A DNA stretch of 64,000 nucleotides, from contig JASANG010002323.1 in NCBI GenBank assembly GCA_030248215.1, forward strand, positions 124,001 through 188,000. The letters run 5' to 3'. A model generated the notes under the pieces. That model did no database searches. It was not told the DNA's origin and was given only the letters and a program-made list of their open reading frames with translations. Position numbers and translations under genes: made by a program. The DNA comes from Enoplolaimus lenunculus (lineage: Eukaryota > Nematoda > Enoplea > Enoplida > Thoracostomopsidae). Below, piece after piece: positions 1 through 11,700 of this stretch; position 1 is the first letter of the stretch; each line of letters begins with the position of its first letter.

Positions 1-738
1 GTTGAATGGGTTTTTTTGCTTCTACTTTTCAAGGACGCAAATACTGATACGCGTATAAATATTAAGCAATATTGCCAGGAATAGGAACTGTTTGTATACG
101 CAATGACACTGAGATAATTTGCTGGTTTATAGGATGTTAAACTTTGTTATCGCCAATATTCCGTTTTTTTCAGTTAAGCGCTGATGAAGGCGCATCTGAA
201 TAATAACAGATACAATATGTGAGTGTATTGTGGGTAAATATACGGCGGCAAGATAGTATGTATTTGTCTGCATGTGTCGCATCCGGTATTTAATATTGCA
301 AATCTTGCCGTAAATTGTCAGATCGCACAGATTTACTTTTTATTCTGCAAGTAATTTTTGATGGACAGTGCAAATTTCATTGTTTACTTTACCCAAATGA
401 CAGTGAAGCAACGCCTGCTTATCGTTACTTACCTTTAGGTTCGTGATGTTTTTAGAGTAAAGCTGTAACTTTTGACCATTTTAGTGCCGTCTAATGCTGT
501 TAGATACGGTACGTCAAAACAGAAGAGTTGTCGCATGACATCCCATATTAATTTGTAAACAAAAATTTTTTAACTTTCCGCGTCGTTTGGCGTTAAAGGG
601 CGCCGCACGACAAGTATAGCGTCACTCTTATGCGGTAGCCCATCGAGCATTTAAGATGTTCTGTCCTGTAGGATAGGTCTCGTTTTGTTGCTAATTTACT
701 TGCTATCAAATTAATTACTTTTGTATATATTTTTATAG
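1..738. other. Left edge, no gene recognised
   Basis: No convincing exon is seen before the splice acceptor near 738. Around 580-632 there is a GC-rich patch ending in a CAAGTATAGCG-type terminus, which matches the end of the AGGGTTGC MITE family described at 11,950. The rest is AT-rich and is probably intron of the gene whose exons begin near 740. Confidence 0.4.
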
Positions 739-2892
739 AGATCGACAAACACTTGGCAAACATCAGAGGTCACAATAGACTGTTTGTATCAGACGTTAAT
801 CATCAACCGATGCCTCACTTGGCACCCGGATCACAAGGTACATCTGTGTCGCAGCCTATCATTGGCACTTATTCGACGAGTCGTCTAAGGGCGTTATGGT
901 GGAATGGAATGACCACTGGAATTAGTATGGAACAGGTATATGTAAAGTTTTTATTAAAGCGGAAAAAGTAGGTCGACCATAAACAACCTGTTAGAGTTGG
1001 TGATGAGGTTCCAAATTGTTTTTATCACCCTTCACCGATGGTTTGCGAAAAGTCCACGAAACGAAAGCCGTGTTCCGCTAAGGTGATTTTTTCCAACTCC
1101 CTCATCCTTTCAGTAAAGGTCATTAGGACTGATCTTGTCAAACAGAGATGGGTTTATACTGGATTCGCAGTGAATTTATGTTGAAAGTAGGATTGAAAAA
1201 GTACACTAATCGCATTCAAAGTTTGTAAAAACGTACTTAAGTTGAGTAAATCCTTCGTCGTAGACCGAAATTGATGTGGCAACTAACATTTCTGGCGTAG
1301 TAACCTCGGACTAACTGAGATTGTATACCCCCAAGGTGCCTTCATAATATAAAGCAAAACATTGGCGTCTTTCTCTTCGCACAGTCTTAAAATTGCCATA
1401 TATGTGTTTTTGTTCAAAACACCAAGTGTTACATAACTTGATGACTTAAGTAAATACTTAATCATTGCTGAAGTATGCTTAAGCATTGCTATGTATACAC
1501 TTTAGTAAAATTTAAAAACTCAACCATTGTTTTTTATTTTATTCGATATAGATATTCAACGGACTTCCTAACTCTGATGTCGCAGACTCAAACAATAATA
1601 ATAACAACAGCAACTCTGCTGGAACAAATCGAGGACTACGAGCTCAAGTTTCGATTCAAGTTGAACAACCAATGCTAAGTATGTTACAACAGCCGAAACG
1701 CGCTGATGATTTCTATTGTCGCCCGTTATCATGCGTTCTATGCCGCTCTAACCAACAGATACAAAAATACAGCGTTGTACCGATGGAAATGTTAACAGAA
1801 TTTACCAATTGCTTTATGTTGTATCAATGCTCTTGTCGTGTAGTAACACTATGTCCGTTGTGTCTGGTCTCAGTGGCAGATTGGAAATCGAGGGTTGCAC
1901 GATTACCTGCAGCTTTGTTTGCGAATCAAACGCCGGTACCTGGTAAATGCCCCGGTGTCGGGGAAATTAACTCGTCGATATTGCCGTCTGGCCGCTCGGC
2001 GGCGAAAGCTTTTGATCTTGAGCAAAACTGCGACGACTACGAGGTGTTCCCACAGTTGCTGGATCAGTTTCCACCGCTTGGCGGTAAGTTGAAAGACAGG
2101 ATTTAGTGTTTAAAATAGTGATTTTTAAAAGGGTAAGGTTTAAATAGTTTAATTAGTTCGAAAATGTTTTTGGCTTTGATCGGTTGACGAATTTATCAAA
2201 TTCGTACCTATACAGACAAATGTGTTTTATGTATGTTAAATTGAAAATTCATTTCATATGAGCCAAATTCACATCAGCGTATGCTGACAAAATAGCTGTG
2301 TACGTTCTAAAAGTATTGTAAGTTGTAAGTATTATAATCACAACCAAAATGTTTGAAGCTAGGGTTCACAGAGGGTAAAGCCACCTTAAAAACGGACGGA
2401 GCTGAAATATCGGATGTTACACTCCAACTCTGAAAGATTGTTGTAACCTGCTGATCATTAGGTCGAGCGCTACGATTTAACTGGTTAGTGAAGTTTTGTA
2501 ATAGTTCGTAATTAATAGTGGTAGTGCCATATCCCGTAATTATATATTTTATAGAAGTCCAAGACTCGCTTGACAGTGCAAAATCCCACCGCGTCACAAA
2601 TTCTTTGCAGTCAAACAATAAACCCAACCCGTCTGTGTTGAACTATCAATTTCATCGACGTGATCAACACTATCGTCAAGCATTCGTGCAAGAATTCAAG
2701 TCAAAACTAAATTTAAGCAATTCAGATTTCACTCAATACTGGGACATCGATTTGTGTTGTCGCAATTTTGCCCGACGCCGGCTGGAAGCGAATCGTAACG
2801 CAGTATTGAAAACGGCAAATCCGGTACGCGAAGATACAAGGGTGCCTCGGTTGTATGCTCGTGAACATGTGATTAGTACTGCGATTAACTGA
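739..2892 (+). CDS. 3' part of an unrecognised gene with Cys-pair cluster
   Basis: Three exons join in phase: about 739-935 (ends phase 0 at CAG/GTATAT), 1552-2083 (acceptor ATATAG; ends phase 1 at GCG/GTAAGT) and 2555-2892 (acceptor TTATAG; TGA stop). The first may instead start at 741. Together they give about 355 residues of C-terminal sequence. The middle exon opens with an Asn/Ser-rich low-complexity stretch. It continues with closely spaced cysteine pairs (SCVLC, then CSC and CPLC about 30 residues on), a layout that could bind zinc. The final exon is basic and polar, with a Trp-Asp-Ile-Asp-Leu-Cys-Cys segment. I do not recognise the family. The reading frame is open across all three exons and the splice sites are good, so a real gene is likely. 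Its 5' end lies left of the window or in unrecognised small exons. There is no clear AATAAA just after the stop. Confidence 0.6.
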
Positions 2893-5635
2893 TTATAACA
2901 CAGTTTTTAAAGAAACAGCACGTTATGCAGTGTAGTTGTTTTGTTATAGTATCAAGAACCTATCAGGAACCTATCAAGCACGTTAATTGCAAAAGTCTAC
3001 TTAGCACCTGTTACTGGAAAGCATCTGTCTTGCATTAGTTAGTAGTAAGAGCCAAGAGTATTGCCTGCAAAAACCGGTGTCGGAAGTTAAAAAATGTAGC
3101 CCGAATCGCAACCGGAGATAAAGTAACCTTACTGTAGGTAATGAAAATAATGTTGAATCTGCCAATTTTAATTTTATATAATCTTTAAATCGTTTGTAAA
3201 GTTTGTGTTTGTGCTTCGTAATTTTAGATATCCTCATAGACATAAGTGAAAAAAGGTCAAAGTGTAACTTGATATCTGTTTCCTTTCCGGTAAAAATCGG
3301 TGTTCGTTTTCCTCCGTTATTTTCGTGCGTCAAATTTTTTTAGACAGTAATTGCTAAAAGTAAACATTTTTATTCGCTTAACTTTTTCGATTACGGCAAG
3401 TTTGAGCGCAGATACAAAACAAACTGCATTTTGAAGTCTATGAACATATATACTCGCAAACTTTATGTGTTTCTGACGAAGAGCAGCGTTATGTTTATCG
3501 TCATTTTCAAATATAAACTACAATTTCATCCTATATCACCAGTAAAGGCGGCCGCCCAGGTAGGGTGTATTAACCGGATATTCGTTTCCGGTATAAATCC
3601 GTTTTTGCTAAAGAAATACCGGAAATTCTGTTATTGTTATGAGCCATATTAGATATAAATCACGTTATATCTCAAAGTTTTCTTACAGACGTGCTGCAAG
3701 TGTTCGGTATGAAAGAATTACGAAATTCTTCCTAAAGCTTAACAATTTCGCTGCATCTGCCGTTTTTCCAATATTCCACAAATTTTGGTGAATATTTGCA
3801 TGCCTCAACGGTGCTGGCAGATAAAAATCATTGAAACTTTAATTCTTAAATAGCCGGTTTCCGTAATTTTTGTTTTACTAACATTTACACCAGGGTGTAA
3901 CCGGATATGTGTTTTCGTTTGCGATAAAATCGGTATCCGCTTCCGACCGTTATAAAAGCACTGTAAACTTTATACTTGTACGCTCAAAATTAGTTATAAA
4001 CCACTAGGGTTCAACCGGAATTCCGATTTCGACATTTTTTCACTTTCCGGTTCCAGTAAATTTGTACCGGAATTAAAAATTCCGGTGTTAAAATTTGGTC
4101 GGTGGAAATTAAGATATTTTACTAAAAAATAGCGATGAAAAACAGATTTCGTTAGTATAGTATGGAAACCTTGACAATCGCCGAAAATAAACCATCGAAG
4201 ATAGATTTCAAATCCGTGAATAATGAAAATCTAAAATATCTAAAATACAGCAAATAAAGTGAATACCTATCTTCAGCTAGGGTTGTTTCACCAATATTGC
4301 AAAAAAGAAAATTAAAATTAATTTTTCGGTGGCATGTATTTTTCATTTTTCCGTTCCGTTTCCGGTAATTTTTTTAAATTCCGGTTTTGGTTCCGGTAAA
4401 TTGTAATTACGGTTGCACCCTGTAAACCACGTATCTCTATCTATATCTCGGAATTTTTAATTACAGATACAGATATACTGCAATTGCTCGAAATGAAATT
4501 AAAATTACGAAACATAAATTCGTCCAAAATCTTAGAAATTTCGTTTCATCCATCATTTTTTCTTTAAAATTTTACAAAGTCCGGTGAATATTTTCACGTC
4601 TTAAATGTGTTGCAAAAAACCTGAACATGTTTGAAAGTGTTACGCTTCAATATCCGTTTCCCGTTTCCATTATTTCGAGCACTGTCCATTTCCGTTATTT
4701 TTAGTATCCGTTCTTACTCTGCACCCATGCCATGCTTCGCCCCTCTAAAAGAGATTTCTGTTTTCGATATAATTGAGCCACTGCCAGGGCCGGCGTTAGT
4801 AGCCAACTATTCTTATTCTAACGCCGGCCGTACTACTACGGGATTTTTGGCTTCGGCAGGGTTATATACAAATGTGTACAAAATACTTTTCCAAATGTTG
4901 AGAAAGTTTTTCAGATTTATTTTATTTTCTGGTTTCTACAAACCAATCATTTGCGGTTCCAAACTAATGGTAGTACAATGAAAAGTTGCGTAGTCGGGAT
5001 TAGCTGTATTCAGGACAGGAACTTCGCACTCAGACCTAGAGTTCCCTTGCATTGACAATCCTTATCCGTCATCACTGCACTATTTTAGACTGCGTTTGTT
5101 AAGCAGATACGCAACATCTAACCGGCTGTAATCCGACCTGCCGGATCACGGCTCGACTACTCTGTCACAAGTTTTGGGACTAGGAGTAGTGTTGTGCAAT
5201 TACCACTTTTTCTACTGGCCGGCCGGTTGGCCGATCATTGACCGCGGACCGGACAATATACAAATTTAAAAAACTATCAAGCATTTTTATAATGATCCGA
5301 GCAACAGTAAAAATATAAACACATGTTCCTACATTTTGCAACTTTGATGCATATATTTTTTCTAGAAAATAAAGTGCCCCAAAGTCCATGTAAACAGTCC
5401 CTGGGCCGTAAATATTGTTTCAGACTTTTGGGGCAATTTGTTTCATTAAAATTTATCACTTTAAGCTCTTTTGTATAAAATAATTATGGTTAATAAAAGG
5501 GCCTGCTAGTGATATGGTCCCGGGCCTCCTAGTCATACGTGCCTTAGACCTCCTGGTCCAGGTCATATGGGCCCAGGGCCTCCCACCACTTAATCCGGCC
5601 CTGAGTAGTATACTTAAAGTTGGTCCTGTAATGTC
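2893..5635. other. Intergenic, decayed CCGG-rich elements
   Basis: No gene was found between the unknown gene and the NEK8 3' end; the two are convergent. From about 3,540 to 4,720 the sequence is a patchwork of CCGG-rich repeats with ends such as CAGGGTGTAACCGG (3,892) and CGGTTGCACCCTG (near 4,415). These are remnants of a hAT-like MITE family also seen at 23,045, 41,545 and 54,706. A 12-bp perfect inverted repeat lies at 4789-4800/4819-4830. A GC-rich segment at 5,500-5,605 reads, on the minus strand, as the CAGGGCCGGATTAAG end of another hAT-like element. Confidence 0.45.
4789..4830. repeat. Short hairpin: 12-bp inverted repeat
   Basis: GGCCGGCGTTAG at 4789-4800 is exactly mirrored by CTAACGCCGGCC at 4819-4830, with an 18-base loop. 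The left arm is preceded by CA, giving a CAGGGCCGGC-type start typical of hAT transposon ends. It is probably the hairpin left when two transposon termini were brought together by an internal deletion. Confidence 0.55.
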
Positions 5636-5641
5636 TTTATT
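5636..5641 (-). terminator. Poly(A) signal for NEK8
   Basis: TTTATT on the plus strand is AATAAA on the minus strand. It lies about 60 bases past the NEK8 stop codon at 5703, a normal position for a short 3' UTR. Confidence 0.6.
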
Positions 5642-5702
5642 ATTCAATTTACCAACGGATGCCGTATAAAGCATCCTACGATACATTGGTGATCACGGCA
5701 GA

Positions 5703-8700
5703 CTAATTTACAGACTGATCAATAGATGTTCGTGCGCGATCTCTGCCTAAAAGTAAAAAGATCATCATAAGTTGACCATTACTTTTATTCCGGGTTGCCC
5801 AGACTCCTCCGAATTGAATATCCTCCGTTAACCGTCCTGCTATATATACAACTGTGTCTGCCGACAAGGTACAATGCAGCATTATTTCCCCGCAGTATAC
5901 AGACATCCATTAACAGAATAATTGAACGCAAAAAACTAACACGTTAACTAACCTCGAACAGCTATAATAGTCCCTCCGTCAAAACAACACACTGACGTAA
6001 CAGCCATCGTGGTGAATCCCGGCGACAAACAGACAAGTCCTGGGTTTGCTCCATCGTCTTCTGTACGGCCCAGTTTCGGTCCCACTCGACCCCAAGTCCA
6101 CACGCAGTGATCTGTAAGCAAACAACAACTAAACGCAACGCTCATGTAGGTAGCTATTGCGGTAAACGTCCGCATAAAAAGCAATCGGTGGTCATGAGCA
6201 AGGGTGTCACGGGCAGATTTTTCTCCCGGAATTTTCCGAAAAGCCGCCCGGAACTCTCCCAAAAAAGGCCCCCAAAAGAATCCCGAAACCCCCACACTCT
6301 CAAACCGCCCAACAGAAGACGAATATATACATACAACAACACACAAACCTAATATATTTTAAAAAAAAAAAGAAAAATAAATATAAAAAATAAATAAAAA
6401 TAAAAATCCAACAACAAGACCAAAAAAAAAAAAAATAAAAAAAAAAAAAAAACCCCACAAAAGACAACCAAACCACAAAAATAAAAAAAAAAAAAACACC
6501 AAACAACCCAAAACCCCACAACAACACACAAAACCCACACCAAAAGACAGCAGACAAACACACACCCAAAAAACAACACAAAAAAAAAAAAAAAAACAAC
6601 ACAAACAAAAAAAAACAAAAACACATAATTTTTTAATAAATAAAAAAACAAAAAACCAAAAAAACGAAACAAAACAAGGGCATAGTCAGGAAACAGTATA
6701 TGAATCATTGCCCCTCTGCCTCTAGGATTTTTGTGAAGAGGTTTAACAGAATACTTTCAGTCTGTAACACAATAAACCTCTCAAATTTTTAAACAGTGTA
6801 ATCCCCCTTTCAAAATCCTGGGAACATGGATGATAATCTTGATTTTGATTCGATATATACCGCTGTATACTTAACTTGGTGTCCGGATAGTTTAAGTTTT
6901 CTACGGACGCCCTTGTGACGTAAATGCGTTCTATACTATCCAGTGTGATCTGCTCAATTATATAATATTAATATTTGAGCACGTATAAATATTTGGCAAA
7001 TATTTGGCACTTACCAATATATAATTGTCCCTACAGAAAAACAAGATGCAAAAAATGAGTCCAAGTCTTATATTATTCATGCTCTTGCCTTCTGTTACAG
7101 CTAATGTATACGTGTCACCGGCTTGTATTTTCACTGGCTGTTTACTGTTCGCAGGCAGCGAAACTTCAGTAACAAAGTATTGAGAGTCAAATTTGTCACA
7201 ATGAGGACCCAGTTGATCGTAACGATTTGATCCCAATGTATAAAGCCTTTGATCTGAAAAGGAAATATTCAAATATTGGCCAATGTTACTTTAAGAGGCG
7301 TAACAGTAGATTAAGCGTATTCCTAAGCCTAATCCTAAAGCGTTGCAAAAATGGATTTCCAAGCCTAAGCCTAAACCTAAGCAAAAAATGTAATCTAGAC
7401 TCTAAACCTACTGTTTTGTAGACCCACCAGAAACCTGGACGCCCCTTAAAGTAACATGGGCCCAAATATTTAACGTTTTTCAAACACGAATTTGAAAGCG
7501 TCTATAGGTTGCGAACTTTCGCTATGCAACCCGTGATGGAATTTAATGAGCCAATGTATAGATCAGGGCCGTAACAGTAGTATAAGCATATGTCTTAGCT
7601 GAAGCCTAATCGTAAGAGTAATCTTATTCCTAAATCTACTCAATGGACATGAGCGCATATTACAGAAGTCAGTATAGATAGCTTCACCGCGATTGATTAT
7701 TCATTATGTTATGTTATGAAAACCACACTATGGCGTCATTGGTGATTGCTTACTAAAACAATGCCAAAACAGTCTATAAATAAACCTGCCTACCACATGA
7801 AATTTTGAGCCAGTGTCAGATACAAGTAGTAGTGTAGATTAAAGTAGAAGGAATATCTCAGAATCAGTTTGAAGCTGTGCTCGAATACTCTCGTCTTGTG
7901 GCGCAACGCCGTCCAGCGGCGCAGGTCAAAATTTTTTATTTATAAATCGGTCTGCGATGCACACAGCGGGACAACGCACAGCGACATTGAAATAGTCAAA
8001 AAGTATAACACCATCCTCGTTGCGCAACAAGAAACGGCGATTTAACCTCCCGTCTTAAATGTTTGTATCAGAACTGTGTATTAAGAAGTAATGCTAGTAT
8101 TGAAATGACCCGAACAAGAGGGGGACTGATATTTATTTGTCTCTCCAGAGGGTACCCCTGTTATTCGGTTACGGACAGTTACTTAATTGAAACCCGCCTT
8201 TCGTTACTGATATATTCGGCCTTGCAACTATATACAGAATTAAACGTTTATTTGTCTTGTATTAAAACCTTTAGCGATATTGCCAGGTTATACTCAAGAA
8301 TGTTCTTTCAAAACTAAGTATGCTTTAATGTTTCGAACTCAGCTGTATTTGGCGATGGAGTCATTTATGCACTACAATTTGTGATAAGTGACATTTATGG
8401 ACTCTAATTGGGCTTTAGGCACCCTATCCACTTACGGACTCTTATTAGGTATACGGACATGTATTAATTGAGACTCCAAATGGTGACGACACCCTCTTAT
8501 TAACCCCTCTTATTCGGGTCACAACAGTATTGCATTTGGCTCCTCGCTCGTCTGGTATTTTTTGTTGTTATATATTGCGGCCCTCGTAGTCGGCCCCTAT
8601 TGGTGGATGCGGTTCTGCATCACTGGCCGCTCTGAGTAAGTAACATACCATAATGTATGTTAACTTTTACCTTGAGCAATCAACGCTGTGTGCGTCGGAC

Positions 8701-11700
8701 CCAAACTGAATGTTGTATGCGAAGATATATCCACCTGAGGAAGGAGCTTAGCTCGAGTAAACATACAGGCGTTTTTGATGTTATCTTCACGCGAAATTGC
8801 AAGACCCAGTTTGTTATACCTGAAAATATTCTATGCGTAAGCGGTGGCACTCCAACCTGCTAACTCACAATACGATCCGGTTGCAGAAGGCGCCTTTAAA
8901 GCTAAAATTATTGATTGCAACTCGACTGTAATTTAATATCCTGTTCTGTTTCTTGCACTAGCGGCAGATACACAAGTTTCTGACGGGGGACCGAAATGGC
9001 AAAAGTTATGAAACGTAACTTTCATATTGTATTCCACGTATATTCCAATTTTCTTAGACGGAAAAATTGTAAGGTAGGAATTTTACCATTTGATCAAAAA
9101 ATTTTCCGATGCGCGCGTACGCCACCTCCGCTCTCCCCGTCTGGATCCGTTTGTGTCTTACACTAAATGACAACAAATTTCGACTGAACATTGGCCTGTT
9201 TCTTTAATACATACTACATCGTTTTGTGGAACACAAAATTTATTTAGAACAATCAGTAAATGCAACTTTCGCAATGAAAAGTAAACAGAGTTCACTTACG
9301 CATTTCCACCACAACAATAAACTTCACCAATTGTGGTCACAAACGCAGACGCATCTGTGGAACATGACAGGTAATGGATTCGTTTATAGTCTGGCGGAAC
9401 CGATACCAGTTGAGGCGTTGTGTAAGTTTCTGCGTTACCCAAACCAAGACGACCTATAAAAACGCTGATCATATGTATATATATTACTTGCCCAAGCAGA
9501 CTTAGCCTTGAGCTTACTGTATTGACCCGAAAACGAGGGGGACTGATATTTATTTGGCCTCTCCAGAGGGTACCCCCCTTGTTATTCGGTTACGGACTGT
9601 TATTTATTTTTAACCCACGCTCCGCCGCCCTTCGTTACTGATATAAATCCGGTACTGCAACTATCCGTTGAATTAAACGTATATTTGTCTCGTTTCAATA
9701 GTTTGAGCGATAATGAAAGGTTATACTTAGGAATGCACTTTCAAAATTTAAGTACGCTTCAAAGTTTCGAACTCAAATTATTTGGTCCTGGAGTCATTTA
9801 TGTGCTACAATTAGGGTTAATTGACATTTATGGACTCTAATTAGGGTTTAGGGACTCTATCCGTTTACGGACTCTTATTATCGGTCCCAAATTGGGGACC
9901 CCCTCTTATTACCCCCTCTGATTCGGGTCAATACAGCAGGTTTCCTAACAGGCTTAGTTAAGCCTTAACCTAAATTGTTGCCAAAATGTTTACCTGAGGC
10001 TAGGCCGGATCGTTAACCTCAAATTTGGGGGAACAAGTGTATAAGAACCGAAAACGCAATAGACACGTTTAAATATAAAAATGAAACAATATTGAACGAT
10101 TCATATAACAGTGTTTAATCCTGTAGCGTAGCTTAGTATGCCGCCGGGTATCTTCCACCCCTTACAGCAAAAAAACTCGACTAATTATTCTTACCATTGG
10201 TTCCTTTGCCCCAACTGAACAACTTTTGAGCATCTGTCAATGCCATCATATGTTGAGAACCGCAGCAGATTTGAATAACACAGTGACTAACTAGCGGTTC
10301 AATAATTTTAGGCTAAAATTTATACAAATTAAAGCTTCAGTTGAATGTTTTCCGCAAACACGAACAGCTCACGCGCGAAAGTGTAAATCGACGCGAAATT
10401 TCATCGTTCAAGAGAAAAGCTACCAACTCTTGTACACTTTCACTCCCAAAGTTAAGGTTGGCGCTATACTTTTGATGACGCCCGACGCCGTCCTTCGATG
10501 TCGGTCACCACACGTTTGTTGTGCGGCGACTGACAGACGGTAACAGGTGAGGGTGCCGAACGGCACCGGACGGCGCCGCAAGACAAGTATTGCGCCACCG
10601 TTAGATTTAGGCTCAAGCAAAGGTTTGGGTAAATTTTTCCTACAAAAGCCTAAGCCCGAGATTATACCTGCCTAAGCATAAACGAATTGTGGAAGCGTAC
10701 AAGCGTCAAGTTGCGAAATTAATGCTCTTATACAGATTGTTAACGTCGTCCAAAAGTAAGTAAAAAATTAATAAATAAAATAAATGAAGCTTTCATAATT
10801 CACTACTTTGAACTGAAAAACTATTAATGGACATGTATGTAACGTCAGATATTTTATTCTACACTAAATTAAACTGTCAATATCGCAACGTACAAACCTG
10901 AAGAATGTCGAAAAAAGTTCCATGTCCAAGGGAACCATGCTCTCCATTACCAAAAGTCATGAGTACGCCTTCTGCTGAAACAGTGAAACTGAAAAGTGTT
11001 GAAAATTTTTTGGGAAAATTTATCATTAGCTAAATCTTATATTTCAGATACACAACAAGTTAAAGCAAGCCCATAGCCACGGGAGTGCCAGGGTGACTCA
11101 GCCCTCCATGGAAAAGTTTTGGCCCCCTAGAAAATTTTAAACATTGCTGGTATTAAGCCAACGAAGATTCCTATATGCCCCTTCTGAAAATTTTTTAGCG
11201 CACATAGCAAGGTGAGCTGGCTACGTGCCTGGGTTAATGACAAATAATAAAGTTCCAACTAGCAAAAGAACTAATTTATAATTTATAAAAACCTTAGAAG
11301 CTCTTTCAATCCACTCAGAGTTCCCGCATGACGTAAAGCTGGCTAAGCTAAGTTGGCAGCACCGGTCTCAGAATGTCTGCCATTAATTTTGCTAATAACT
11401 GCATACCGACTTGTTTAAGCGAAACATTGGAAAGTCTACACATTACACCAAACCGTAACCATCTGTCATTTGGTTCATTTATACATGTTCATGATTTTGA
11501 TATCATGCTATTATACATAACCAATTAAAGTTTAAAATTGGCAAATTTGTGATTTTACTCTTCAGTTTTTTGGTTATGTATTATTCAAAGATTCTAATGA
11601 GTATAACAATGTATGTTTAGAATGTCTTGGTTTTAAAATGAAGCATATCTCATCCGTAAACTTAACGGTTACCGCTGCGATGCTCTGCAATTAAAAATTG

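Noticed and set aside
6300-6708. Three overlapping Phe/Val/Cys-rich minus-strand open frames
   Set aside because: They are translations of the A/C-rich low-complexity tract, with no codon structure or homology.
7320-7390. Interstitial telomere array
   Set aside because: The CCTAAG hexamers are degenerate and always lie within TIR-bounded MITEs, so they are transposon core rather than a telomere fusion.
10974-10988. Acceptor at 10988 for the NEK8 MTFG exon
   Set aside because: It would force a phase mismatch with the upstream exon. The acceptor before 10974 gives GDKFVACLT/AEGVLMTFG, matching NEK8.
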